Part shown: positions 35,451 to 43,799 of the stretch, piece after piece
Position numbering within the stretch: the stretch's first letter is position 1
How the letters are laid out: each line of letters opens with the position of its first letter
Assembly (NCBI RefSeq): GCF_006151805.1
Contig: NZ_VDDA01000004.1
Location: forward strand, 310,001 to 374,000
DNA: 64,000 nucleotides
Reading direction: 5' to 3'
Origin: Methylobacterium terricola
Lineage (GTDB): Bacteria > Pseudomonadota > Alphaproteobacteria > Rhizobiales > Beijerinckiaceae
Notes under the pieces: generated by a model
The model's input: the letters and a program-made list of their open reading frames with translations, nothing else
What the model was told of the DNA's origin: nothing
Databases searched by the model: none
Translations under genes and position numbers: made by a program

Positions 35451-36464
35451 TCACGTGCGCGCCACCGCCACCCCGCCGTCGTCGAGGAGGATGAAGCGGA
35501 TGCCGGCGTGGCGCAGGGCCCCGATCGCCTGGTGGCGCGAGCGGTGGGTGGCCGAGCCCTCTCCCTCCTCCAGGCGCCGCACCGTCGAGAGCGACAGGCC
35601 GCTCGCCTGCGCCAGATCCGTCATCGACCAGTCGAGCAGCGCCCGGGCGGCGCGGAGGTGGTGGCCGTCGACCGCCTGCTCCAGCCCCTGGCGCAGGTCC
35701 GCCATCGGGAAGGCGCCGAGGGCCGCCGGATAGACCAGGCTGCTGCGCTCCACCAACCGATCACATTCGTCTCGGACCGGGACCGACACGATCCGGTAGC
35801 GCTCGGGCTCCCGGTTGCGATGGCGGACCAGAGGCATGCCCTGAAAGACCTGGAAGAGGCCACGCTGCGCGGCGCTGTCGCGGAAGGCCGAGCGCTCGTC
35901 CGGCACGACGTCGGCGAAGGGGTCGGCATTGACCTCCGCGAGAGGGCGCCCGGTGAGCTGCGCCGCTTCGGGCGGGAAATCGAAGCTCTGGTCGAGGCCG
36001 ACGCGCACGAACAACATCCGTCTCTGCGCGAACCATGCGCTGCGCCGGCGCAGGTCGGCCTGGCGCAAGCGCAGCAAGGCGCTCGGGTCGGTCACGTCGA
36101 GGGCGATGCCGGCCGCTGCCCGCGGGCGGCCATCCGGGGTCAGGTGCAGCTCGGTGCGCAGGGCCAGAACCCGCAGGGTCCCGTCCGGCCGCATCACCCG
36201 GGCCCGCTGCTCGGGCAGGGCGTAGCCCTGAGCCAGGTCGGCGGCGCTCGCCAGGGTGAGCCGGTCGTCGGGATGGACGAGGCTGGCGAGCAGGTCGTAG
36301 CTCGGCCGCGTGCGCGCCGGGTCGAGCCCGAGCAGGCGGTACAGGCCTGGCGACCAGGTCTGCAGGTCGGAGGCGAAGACCCAGCCCCAGGTCCCGGTGA
36401 GCCCGACCTCCTCGATCAGCCGCAGGAAATCGGCGGGTGCGAAGCTCAGGTCGGCCGCACGCAT
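35451..36464 (-). CDS. PAS-domain transcriptional regulator with C-terminal HTH
   Basis: This 337-residue protein has an N-terminal PAS_3 fold (TGTWGWVFASDLQTWSPG, LVHPDDR, with VMRPDGTLRVLALR), a second degenerate PAS-like stretch (AEVNADPFADVVPDER) and a C-terminal XRE-type helix-turn-helix (ALLDWSMTDLAQASGLS, STVRRLEEGE). It probably senses a small ligand or redox state in the cytosol and binds DNA. It is convergent with the porin, ten bases away. The start at 36464 follows GGAAGAGGGG at a long spacing. Confidence 0.75.
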   Translation of the reverse strand: MRAADLSFAPADFLRLIEEVGLTGTWGWVFASDLQTWSPGLYRLLGLDPARTRPSYDLLASLVHPDDRLTLASAADLAQGYALPEQRARVMRPDGTLRVLALRTELHLTPDGRPRAAAGIALDVTDPSALLRLRQADLRRRSAWFAQRRMLFVRVGLDQSFDFPPEAAQLTGRPLAEVNADPFADVVPDERSAFRDSAAQRGLFQVFQGMPLVRHRNREPERYRIVSVPVRDECDRLVERSSLVYPAALGAFPMADLRQGLEQAVDGHHLRAARALLDWSMTDLAQASGLSLSTVRRLEEGEGSATHRSRHQAIGALRHAGIRFILLDDGGVAVART

Positions 36465-36727
36465 AAGATCACGAACCCCTCTTCCTGCGCGCCGCACCGC
36501 GACGGCCGGGGGAGTACAGGCTCACCGCTCCGCGGCGCAAGAACTTACCGTAAAACTCAACGGCAGGGGCCGACGGTCCGCGTCGGCGGAAAGCGTCGAC
36601 AGGCCACGCCCTCGAAGGCTCGCGAGACCCGACACAAGTCGCCGCGAACGATGTAGCGTCGCGCCCGAACGGACAAGAGCCGCGACATCCCCGAGGGGAC
36701 CCGCGGCCGGATGGATGGAGACGCCCG

Positions 36728-37891
36728 ATGACCGAGACCGACAGCCTCCGGCACCCCGAGATCCGCGAGGAGGTCGCCAAGCTGTGCGCCCGCTTCCCCA
36801 ACGAGTACTGGCGCCGGCTCGACGCCGACCGCGCCTATCCGACGGCGTTCGTCAACGCGCTCACCGAATCCGGCTACCTCTCGGTGCTGATCCCGGAGGA
36901 ATATGGCGGCTCCGGCCTGCCGCTCTCGGCGGCGGCGGCGATCCTCGAGGAGGTGCAGCGCTCGGGCTGCAACGGCGCCGCCTGCCACGCCCAGATGTAC
37001 ACGATGGGCACCGTGCTGCGCCACGGCACCCAGGCCCAGAAGGAGCGCTACCTGCCGGAGATCGCGGCCGGGCGCCTGCGGCTCCAGGCCTTCGGCGTCA
37101 CCGAGCCGACGAGCGGCACCGACACCACGGCGCTCCGCACCACCGCGCGCCGCGAGGGCGACCGGTTCATCGTCAACGGCCAGAAGATCTGGACCAGCCG
37201 GGCCGAGCATTCCGACCTGATGCTGCTGCTCGCCCGCACCACGCCCCGCGACCAGGTGGCGAAGAAGACCGACGGGCTCTCGACCTTCATCGTCGACATG
37301 CGCGAGGTGCTCGGCCGCGGCCTGACCATCCGGCCGATCCGCACGATGATGAACCACAATTCCTGTGAGGTCTTCTTCGACAACATGGAGGTACCGGCCG
37401 AGAACCTGGTCGGCGAGGAGGGCAAGGGGTTCCGCTACATCCTGTCGGGCATGAACGCCGAGCGGCTCCTGATCGCCGCCGAGTGCGTCGGCGACGCCAA
37501 GTGGTTCATCGCCAAGGCGTCCGGATATGCCAGTGAGCGCCAGGTGTTCGGCCGGCCGATCGGCCAGAACCAGGGCATCCAGTTCCCGATCGCCAAGGCC
37601 TACGCCAACATGCGCGCCGCCGAGCTGATGGTGCAGGAGGGCTTGCGCCTCTACGAGTCCGGCGCCAATCCCGGCGCGGAGGCCAACATGGCCAAGATGC
37701 TCGCCGCCGACGCCTCGTTCGAGGCGGCCAATGCCTGCATCCAGACCTTCGGCGGCTTCGGGTTCGCGGAGGAGTACGACGTCGAGCGCAAGTTCCGCGA
37801 GACCCGGCTCTACCAGGTGGCGCCGATCTCGACCAACCTGATCCTGTCCTACATCGCCGAGCACGTGCTCGGCATGCCGCGCTCCTACTGA
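36728..37891 (+). CDS. Acyl-CoA dehydrogenase
   Basis: This 387-residue FAD enzyme has full family length and introduces a 2,3-double bond into acyl-CoA. Motifs include LIPEEYGGSGLPLSAAAAI, the FAD-binding FGVTEPTSGTDTTAL, VNGQKIWTS, and the C-terminal QTFGGFGFAEEYDVERKFRE (signature 2 region). The catalytic base is in the ER-FRE region. It could act on a short- or branched-chain acyl-CoA. GGAG precedes the ATG. An alpha/beta hydrolase gene follows 52 bases downstream. Confidence 0.88.
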   Translation: MTETDSLRHPEIREEVAKLCARFPNEYWRRLDADRAYPTAFVNALTESGYLSVLIPEEYGGSGLPLSAAAAILEEVQRSGCNGAACHAQMYTMGTVLRHGTQAQKERYLPEIAAGRLRLQAFGVTEPTSGTDTTALRTTARREGDRFIVNGQKIWTSRAEHSDLMLLLARTTPRDQVAKKTDGLSTFIVDMREVLGRGLTIRPIRTMMNHNSCEVFFDNMEVPAENLVGEEGKGFRYILSGMNAERLLIAAECVGDAKWFIAKASGYASERQVFGRPIGQNQGIQFPIAKAYANMRAAELMVQEGLRLYESGANPGAEANMAKMLAADASFEAANACIQTFGGFGFAEEYDVERKFRETRLYQVAPISTNLILSYIAEHVLGMPRSY

Positions 37892-37943
37892 GGAGTGTCG
37901 CCGCCCCTGGCGCCGGGTCCGCGATCCGGCCATAGGGGCGGTC

Positions 37944-38645
37944 ATGACGACCGATCTCGCCCCGCTGCTGTTCCTGCCCGGGCTGCTCAACGATGCGGTC
38001 CTGTGGCGCGCCGCCATCGACGCGCTCGCCGACCGGACCGCCGCCGCGGTGGCGGACCTGACCCTCGACGACAGCGTCGCCGCGATGGCGCGCCGGGCGC
38101 TCGTCGTCGCACCGCCGCGCTTCGGGCTCGTCGCCCTGTCGATGGGGGGCTACGTCGCCTTCGAGATCCTGCGCCAGGCCCCCGAGCGGGTGACCCGGCT
38201 TGCCCTGTTCGACACCGCCGCCGCGCCGGAGGACCCGGGCCGGGCTGCGACGCGCCGCCAGGGCATGGACCAGCTCAAGGTCGGCCGCTTCGCCGGCGTC
38301 ACCACCCGTCTGCTGCCGAAGCTCGTCCACGCCTCGCACGTGGACGGGCCGGTGGGCGAGGCGGTGAAGGCGATGGCCGAACGGGTCGGCGACGCCGCCT
38401 TCCTGCGCCAGCAGCGGGCGATCCTCGACCGGGCCGACAGCCGGCCGACGCTGTCCGCGATCCGGGTGCCGACCCTGGTGGCGGTGGGCGCGGACGACCA
38501 GCTGACGCCGCCGGCTCTCGCCCGCGAGATCCACGACGGCATCGCTGGTTCGCGCTTCGAGGTTCTGCCGGAATGCGGCCACCTGCCGCCGCTGGAGCGG
38601 CCGGACGCGACCGCCGCGCTGCTGCGGGACTGGCTGACGCTGTGA
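37944..38645 (+). CDS. Alpha/beta hydrolase
   Basis: This 233-residue hydrolase has an oxyanion segment (LFLPGLLNDAVLW), the nucleophile elbow ALSMGGYV (Ser), the acid in VGADDQLTPP, and a final His in PECGHLPPLERP. It has no signal peptide. It lies in the same direction as the acyl-CoA dehydrogenase and may be co-transcribed; the substrate is not known. Confidence 0.82.
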   Translation: MTTDLAPLLFLPGLLNDAVLWRAAIDALADRTAAAVADLTLDDSVAAMARRALVVAPPRFGLVALSMGGYVAFEILRQAPERVTRLALFDTAAAPEDPGRAATRRQGMDQLKVGRFAGVTTRLLPKLVHASHVDGPVGEAVKAMAERVGDAAFLRQQRAILDRADSRPTLSAIRVPTLVAVGADDQLTPPALAREIHDGIAGSRFEVLPECGHLPPLERPDATAALLRDWLTL

Positions 38646-38649
38646 GGCG

Positions 38650-39291
38650 TCAGGTCAGCATCGGCGCGAGATCGGGATCGCCCTTCGCCATGGCGCGGCG
38701 ATAGGCCGGGCGCTCGCCGATGCGCCGCAGGTAGGCGCGGATGTTGGGAGTGGGCGCGAGGTCGATGGGCTGGAACAGCCGCATCGTGGTGAGCGAGAAC
38801 ACGCTCATGATGTCGGCCGCCGTGAAGTCATCGCCCGCGAGGTACGGTACCTCGCCGAGCCGCGCCTCGATGAGCGCCATCACCCGGTCGAGGCGCCCCT
38901 GCACCGCGACCTGGACCGGATGGTCGGGGGAGAGCCCGACGCGGTTCACGATCATCAGCCGGCCGACGACCGGCTGGAGGTTCCCGTTGGCGAAGTGGAA
39001 CCAGTACAGGAAGGCGGCATAAGCGGGATGCTCGGGCCCGGGCCGCAGGCGGCCGCCGCCGTGCCGGGCGATGACGTACTCGACGATCGCGGCGGATTCG
39101 GCCAGCACGAGGCCGTCATCCTCGATGACCGGCGCGGCGCCGAGCGGGTGCAGCGCCCGCAACTCCGGCGGCGCCAGGATCGTCTCTGGGTCGCGCCGGT
39201 AGCGGACGAGGTCGTAGGGGATCCCGAGTTCCTCGCACAGCCAGAGGATGCGCTCGGATTGCGAATGGCCGAGGTGGTGGATCGTCAGCAT
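38650..39291 (-). CDS. Glutathione S-transferase family protein
   Basis: This 213-residue protein has the two GST domains. The N-terminal thioredoxin fold includes HLGHSQSERILWLCEEL (Ser at the catalytic place), PLGAAPVIEDDGLVLAESAAI for glutathione binding, and a helical C-terminal part with YLAGDDFTAADIM, the conserved N-capping motif. It is separate in sequence from the genes at 14429 and 48696. It is convergent with the hydrolase, four bases away. Confidence 0.87.
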   Translation of the reverse strand: MLTIHHLGHSQSERILWLCEELGIPYDLVRYRRDPETILAPPELRALHPLGAAPVIEDDGLVLAESAAIVEYVIARHGGGRLRPGPEHPAYAAFLYWFHFANGNLQPVVGRLMIVNRVGLSPDHPVQVAVQGRLDRVMALIEARLGEVPYLAGDDFTAADIMSVFSLTTMRLFQPIDLAPTPNIRAYLRRIGERPAYRRAMAKGDPDLAPMLT

Positions 39292-39354
39292 GGGGCCTCC
39301 CTCGTCCTCGCGCTTGCCGCCGGTCTCCGCGCGACCGGCCTTGCAGGGGGTCGC

Positions 39355-39639
39355 TCAGCGGTTCCCCACTGCCGGCCCACCCGCCGTGCCGCCGGTCCCC
39401 GGCGGGCCCGCGGTCGGGCTGCCGCCGATCCACACGCCCGGCGTGGTGCCGGGCACGGAATTGCTGCTCGGATTGCCCGGGAGATTGGTCGTCGGGCGCG
39501 AGGCGGGCGGCTTCGTCCCGGTGCCGGGACCCGGCGCGCCGACGGCGTCGCTCGGCGGCGGTACCCGGGCGGTCTGAGCCTGGGCAGTCCCGAGGAGGCC
39601 GAGGGTGAAAGTAAGGGCGACCGCGATCCTGATCATCAT
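39355..39639 (-). CDS. Small secreted Pro/Gly-rich protein
   Basis: This 94-residue protein has a signal peptide (MMIRIAVALTFTLGLLGTAQA) and a mature part of Pro, Gly, Thr and Ser repeats with no fold (GTGTKPPASRPTTNLPGN). It is likely periplasmic and disordered. Two adjacent ATGs (39639, 39636) may serve. Confidence 0.5.
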   Translation of the reverse strand: MMIRIAVALTFTLGLLGTAQAQTARVPPPSDAVGAPGPGTGTKPPASRPTTNLPGNPSSNSVPGTTPGVWIGGSPTAGPPGTGGTAGGPAVGNR

Positions 39640-39696
39640 GATGTCCGTGCGGATGAGAGCACGCATCAACTGCGGGACAGAGCCGAAGTTCACGGC

Positions 39697-40587
39697 TCAG
39701 ATCGCGCCCTCCGCCACGTCCCGCATCAGTCCCGGCACCTCGCCGGGCAGCTCACGGGCGAGGAACCCGATCGGCCCGCAGCTCTCGCCCAGCCGCCGCC
39801 CCGCCTCGCCGTGCAGGAACACGCCCCAGGCCGCGGCCTCGGCGGGCGTCGTGCCGCGGGCGAGCAGTCCGACGATGATCCCGGCCAGCACGTCGCCCGA
39901 TCCCGAGGTGGCGAGGCCGGCGCCGCCGCCCGCGTAGTGCCAAGTCTCGCCCGCCGGATCGACGATCCAGGTCTCGGCGCCCTTCATCACCACGACGGCG
40001 CCGAGTTGGTCGGCGGCCTGCCGCGCCGCACCGAGGGGATCGGCCTCGACGGCGTCGCGCTCGCAGCCGAGGCAGCGCGCCATCTCGCCGGCATGCGGCG
40101 TGAGCACCACCCGGCCCGCCCGCGCCCGGACGAGGTCGCCGTTCTCGCACAACCCGTCGATGCTCGCCGCGTCGAGCAGGAAGGGCGCCTCGGCCGGGCC
40201 GGCGAGCAGCGCCGCGGTGAGCGCCTTGGTCGGCTCGCCCGACGCCATGCCGGCGCCGATCAGCACCGCGGCGGCGCGCTCGGTGCGCGGCAGCAGCACC
40301 GCGGCGGCTCGGCCGTGGTCGACATGACCATCGTCGCCCTCCGGCAGCCGCACCACCAGGGCCTCCGGCACCGCGAGCGCGGCGTGCGGCGCCGTACCGG
40401 CGGCGATCGACATCTGCAATTTGCCGGCGCCGGCCCGCAAGGCCGCGGTGCCGGCCAGGATCGCGGCGCCCGGCACCTCGACCGAGCCGGCGATGACGAG
40501 GGCGCTGCCCCGCGCCTCCTTGCTGCCGCCGGCCGGATCCGGCAGCGGCCGGCCGCGCAGGGCCCCGGCATCGATCTCGATCGTCAT
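39697..40587 (-). CDS. nnrD: ADP-dependent NAD(P)H-hydrate dehydratase
   Basis: This 296-residue enzyme repairs hydrated NAD(P)H, using ADP or ATP to restore the nucleotide. The ribokinase-like fold shows AGSVEVPGAAILAGTAALRAG, VLIGAGM, VLTPHAGEMARCLG, and the ATP motif ATSGSGDVLAGIIVGLLARG, with catalytic Asp in GSGDVL. It is the dehydratase half; the epimerase half (NnrE) is not present here. The ATG at 40587 overlaps the stop of the upstream phosphatase (ATGA). Confidence 0.87.
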   Translation of the reverse strand: MTIEIDAGALRGRPLPDPAGGSKEARGSALVIAGSVEVPGAAILAGTAALRAGAGKLQMSIAAGTAPHAALAVPEALVVRLPEGDDGHVDHGRAAAVLLPRTERAAAVLIGAGMASGEPTKALTAALLAGPAEAPFLLDAASIDGLCENGDLVRARAGRVVLTPHAGEMARCLGCERDAVEADPLGAARQAADQLGAVVVMKGAETWIVDPAGETWHYAGGGAGLATSGSGDVLAGIIVGLLARGTTPAEAAAWGVFLHGEAGRRLGESCGPIGFLARELPGEVPGLMRDVAEGAI

Positions 40588-41348
40588 CGCGCAGCTCCCG
40601 TGGCGTCGGGCTCGGCCGTCACCGGGGCGCCGGCCTGCGTCAGCGGCGCCACGAAATTGTAGCGTTGCAGCACCAGCTTGCCGCTGCTGCCCCGATGGGG
40701 ATCGAAGGCGTATTCGGTGACCGAGCAATTGGCGACGTCGCCCTCCCGGTCGATGGACAGGATCTCGTCCTCGGTCATGCCCTCGAGGAGGTAGCGCAGG
40801 CAGAGCACCACGACCTGATGCCCGACCACCAGCACCCGCCGGCCGCCGTAATGCAGCGAGATGGTGTCGAGGGCGCTGCGCAGGCGCAGGATCACGTCGC
40901 ACCAGCTCTCGCCGCCCGGCGGCCGGTGGTAGAACTTGCCGAGCAGCCGCCGCAGCTCGGCCTGCTCGGGATGGAGCTGGACGATGCCCTCGCGGGTCAG
41001 GCGGTCGAGGATGCCGAACTCCTTCTCGCGCAGGCGCTCGTCGGTGACGTCGTCGAGCAGCGGGTCGGCGACGCCGCCGGCCTCGCGGATCAGCCGCGCG
41101 GTGGATTCGGCCCGGAGGTAGGGCGAGGTCAGCACCACGTCGGGCCGCTCGGAGGCCGGCATCTCCGAGAACCAGCGCCCGACCGCCCTGGCCTGGCGCT
41201 CGCCGAGCGGGCTCAGGGGCACGTCGACGTCGCGCTCGTTGATGTCGATATGGGTGTGCCCCGCCGCCTGGGCGGCGTCTCGTGCCACGTTGCCGGCGCT
41301 CTCGCCGTGCCGCACGATCCAGATCCGGTCCGGCCAGCGCTGCTGCAT
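40584..41348 (-). CDS. Histidine phosphatase family protein
   Basis: This 254-residue protein has the phosphoglycerate mutase-like RHG motif (WIVRHGESAGN, catalytic His), ARAVGRWF, VLTSPYLRAESTARLI and the second His in VVGHQVVVLCL. It resembles broad phosphatases of the branch 1 superfamily. It overlaps nnrD by four bases (ATGA), so the two are coupled. Confidence 0.85.
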   Translation of the reverse strand: MQQRWPDRIWIVRHGESAGNVARDAAQAAGHTHIDINERDVDVPLSPLGERQARAVGRWFSEMPASERPDVVLTSPYLRAESTARLIREAGGVADPLLDDVTDERLREKEFGILDRLTREGIVQLHPEQAELRRLLGKFYHRPPGGESWCDVILRLRSALDTISLHYGGRRVLVVGHQVVVLCLRYLLEGMTEDEILSIDREGDVANCSVTEYAFDPHRGSSGKLVLQRYNFVAPLTQAGAPVTAEPDATGAAR

Positions 41349-41536
41349 CGTTCGCCCCTCACGTCGATCGAGGAGCTAGCGGAGGCCGCGCGCTCAGCAA
41401 GCGCCGCGGTCGTGCGGCGTTTCGGTGCCGTGTCATCGGCGCGGGCCTTGCCCGGCGACGCGATGCCCCTCCGGGGAGGGACACCTCCGGGAGCCGCATG
41501 CAAACATCGCCCGGCGCGATCGGGCCCGGAGCCGGG

Positions 41537-42070
41537 TCAGGATGCGAGGTCGGTCCCCTCCCCGACGGCGAGACTCGTCTCGTCGCACAGGCAGATCTCG
41601 GCGTAAGGCGGTTCGGCGCCGGTGCCGGCCCCGGCCTCGGACGGATCGCCCGACCAGTGCGCGGCCCGGTCGCCGAACAGGCTGGTGCCGTCGATCAGGT
41701 CGGCCGCGAGCGCCGGCGCGGTCGTCCCGTCCGAGGCCTCGTCCACCGGATCGGCCCCGTCGCCGGCCTCCTGCCCGGCCGGCGGGCCGAGGATCAGCGC
41801 CTGGTCGGCGGCCCCGTCCGGGCCGTCATAGGGGACGATCTCGCCGGAGGTCGGGCCGGCGGGCTGCGTCTCGAGCGGTCGCTCCGGAACCGTCCTGCCC
41901 CCCGTCTCGGAGGCGGACGACCCGTCATGCATGGTCGGCCGGAACATGCTGACGGGGGCGGATACGGGGGGCGTCGTGTCGCCGGCGGCCGAAGCGCCGC
42001 CGGACGCGCCGGTCTCGGATGGCCCGGATCCGCCTTCCGGCGTACCGCCAAGGGGGGTATCTTCGGACAA
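41537..42070 (-). CDS. Acidic low-complexity protein of unknown function
   Basis: This protein of about 177 residues is not recognised. It is acidic and rich in Gly, Ser, Pro, Ala and Asp (SEDTPLGGTPEGGSGPSE, then GQEAGDGADPVDEASDG), with no membrane segment. The preferred start is the TTG at 42068-42070, because GGAGG sits five bases upstream. The frame is open to an ATG at 42196, but that stretch is AT-rich and contains a -10-like TATACT, so I read it as promoter and leader. It belongs to the accessory pocket. Confidence 0.4.
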   Translation of the reverse strand: MSEDTPLGGTPEGGSGPSETGASGGASAAGDTTPPVSAPVSMFRPTMHDGSSASETGGRTVPERPLETQPAGPTSGEIVPYDGPDGAADQALILGPPAGQEAGDGADPVDEASDGTTAPALAADLIDGTSLFGDRAAHWSGDPSEAGAGTGAEPPYAEICLCDETSLAVGEGTDLAS

Positions 42071-42236
42071 AGTATCCTCCAAATCGATGTTGACTGATTT
42101 CTTTTTTAGAAACTTACAGCGATTTAAACTTAAATCATTAACATATTTAAGTTGCGCGATGACGGGCGATTGACTTTCCTTTAAAGTATAAACCATAAAA
42201 TGATTTGCAGCGACGTGACGAACGGACTACGGCGCA
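42071..42236 (-). promoter_or_regulatory. AT-rich promoter region of the acidic protein gene
   Basis: This segment is far richer in A and T than the rest of the window, with runs of six T or A. A -10-like TATACT lies at 42185-42190 on the minus strand; a -35 is not clear. It ends at GGAGG before the TTG start. The contrast with the host GC suggests either a promoter or acquired DNA. Confidence 0.45.
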
Positions 42237-42405
42237 AAACCAGGCCGGGGCGGCACCGTGCCGACGCTGTCGAGGACCGCCCGGTCCGGTGGTGTCGCGG
42301 CGGCGAGGCGGCCCGTCCATCGTTCGTCTGACTCGCCCGGTCGGCGGGATACTCTTCCGGCTTCCCGACGATCGGCGCGCACATCGAGGACGCGGCCGCT
42401 CCTCA

Positions 42406-42794
42406 TCACGACATGGGCTCGATGTGGCCGTCGAAGACGGCATCGGCCGACACGAGCGGAACCCGGCGATGCTGCGCCGTTGCGGCGAGGAGACGATCGA
42501 ACGGATCGCGGTCAGCCCAGGCCATCGTACCGGCCGTGATGCAGATCTCGGGGTCGAGCCTGGCGATCACCCCACCCTGCTCGTCGAGAAGCACAGGCCG
42601 TCGCAGGACATAGGGGTCCATCTCGGGCCATGTCCCGATACGGACCGTCTGCGCGATCTCGAAGAAGCCGACAGGACTGACGAGGATTGATCCGCCGACG
42701 CGATCTCGGCGACAGCCCTGCCGGACGAGCGCTCGCGACTGGTCAGGCTCCAGGCCCAGGCATGCGTGTCCAGCAGAACCGGCCTCACTGGCAT
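42406..42794 (-). pseudogene. PIN-domain (VapC-like) toxin, frameshifted
   Basis: The frame from the ATG at 42794 gives VRPVLLDTHAWAWSLTS, a PIN-domain start with the first catalytic Asp. Around 42685-42692 one base appears to be missing; the other frame then gives ILVSPVGFFEIAQTVRIG, ADRDPFDRLLAATAQ and PLVSADAVF, the rest of the domain with the remaining acidic residues. Restoring one base would give a normal toxin of about 130 residues. As it stands no functional RNase should be made. Confidence 0.65.
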
Positions 42795-42795
42795 C

Positions 42796-43009
42796 TTCCC
42801 AAAGATCGAGTTCATCGTCCGGCAGAGGCTCGAAGAAGTCGGGGCCGCTCCCCACCCGTCCCTCGAGCAGGCCGATCCTGAACGGCCGCCGGGCGATCGG
42901 AACGAGGCGTACGACCGGCTTGCTGCCTCTGGCGATCACGATCTCCCCCCCCGTTGAGGGCAGCCTCGATCAGCGTCGAGAGATGGGTGTTCGCCGCGTG
43001 GATGGTCAC
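42796..43009 (-). pseudogene. Phd/YefM-type antitoxin, frameshifted in a G8 run
   Basis: From the GTG at 43007-43009 the protein begins TIHAANTHLSTLIEAALNGG, the typical Phd N-terminus. A run of eight G (42945-42952) breaks the frame; with seven, it would continue EIVIARGSKPVVRLVPIAR and end near DDELDLWE. The run could be decay, a slippage switch or a sequencing error. The toxin follows at once. Confidence 0.65.
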
Positions 43010-43115
43010 TTTGTTTCATGCCGGCTCCCCTGGCCAGCACCATGCCCTCATCGACCATCGATCCTAGCCAAGTTCGCGGCTGAAGGGCTGGAAGCGTTTC
43101 ACCACGCGCCGTCTG

Positions 43116-43145
43116 GCCAAGCTCTTGCAAGCCAAGCTCTTGCAA
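43116..43145 (+). repeat. Tandem 15-bp duplication
   Basis: The unit GCCAAGCTCTTGCAA occurs twice without a gap (43116-43130 and 43131-43145), in the 235-base gap before the NicA-like gene. The copies are identical. Confidence 0.9.
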
Positions 43146-43244
43146 GCCGGACGATCGGCGGGCAGGCCGGTTCCGGATGGGCCGGAAATCTGTGAGAACG
43201 AGCGGCAACCGGCGACGACCGGGCGAGGGGCAGGACAACAGCGC

Positions 43245-43799
43245 ATGCAGGACGAGCGGCGGCCGGTCGCCGAAAATCCCCGCCCGGATCCCCGCCTGGC
43301 GCCGGTCCGGCACGGATTGACCGTCAACGGCCGGAGCGTGACGGTGGAGGCGGCGCCCGGCACCCGTCTGCTCTACGTGCTGCGCAACGACCTCGCGCTG
43401 AACGGCCCGAAATACGGCTGCGGCCTCGGCCAGTGCGGCAGCTGCACGGTACTGGTCGACGGGCGGGCGCTGCGCTCCTGCGCGATCCCGGTGCGCGCCG
43501 CGGTCGGGCGGCGGATCACGACGCTGGAGGGTCTGGCCGAGGGCGGGCGGCTGCATCCGGTGCAGGAGGCCTTCATCGCCGAGAACGCGGCGCAATGCGG
43601 TTACTGCCTCAACGGGATGATCATGACGAGCGTGGCCCTGCTCGCCGCCCATCCCGATCCGAGCGAGGCGGAGATCCGCTCCGGCCTCCAGGGCAATCTG
43701 TGCCGCTGCGGCACCCATGTCGAGATCCTGCGGGCGGTGCGCGCCGCCGCGTCGCGGCTGCGCGAGGCACGGACCGGCTCCGACGGAGACGACGCATGA
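43245..43799 (+). CDS. (2Fe-2S) subunit of a molybdenum hydroxylase, NicA-like
   Basis: This 184-residue protein carries two [2Fe-2S] clusters. The plant-type ferredoxin site is CGLGQCGSCTVLVDG with its last Cys in RSCAIP, and the second, helical site is CGYCLNGM with CRCGTH. It passes electrons from the molybdenum subunit encoded next. No signal peptide is seen. The start at 43245 has AGGAC upstream; the conserved fold begins only at about residue 24 (LTVNGRSVTVEAAPG). The stop overlaps the next ATG (ATGA). Confidence 0.85.
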   Translation: MQDERRPVAENPRPDPRLAPVRHGLTVNGRSVTVEAAPGTRLLYVLRNDLALNGPKYGCGLGQCGSCTVLVDGRALRSCAIPVRAAVGRRITTLEGLAEGGRLHPVQEAFIAENAAQCGYCLNGMIMTSVALLAAHPDPSEAEIRSGLQGNLCRCGTHVEILRAVRAAASRLREARTGSDGDDA

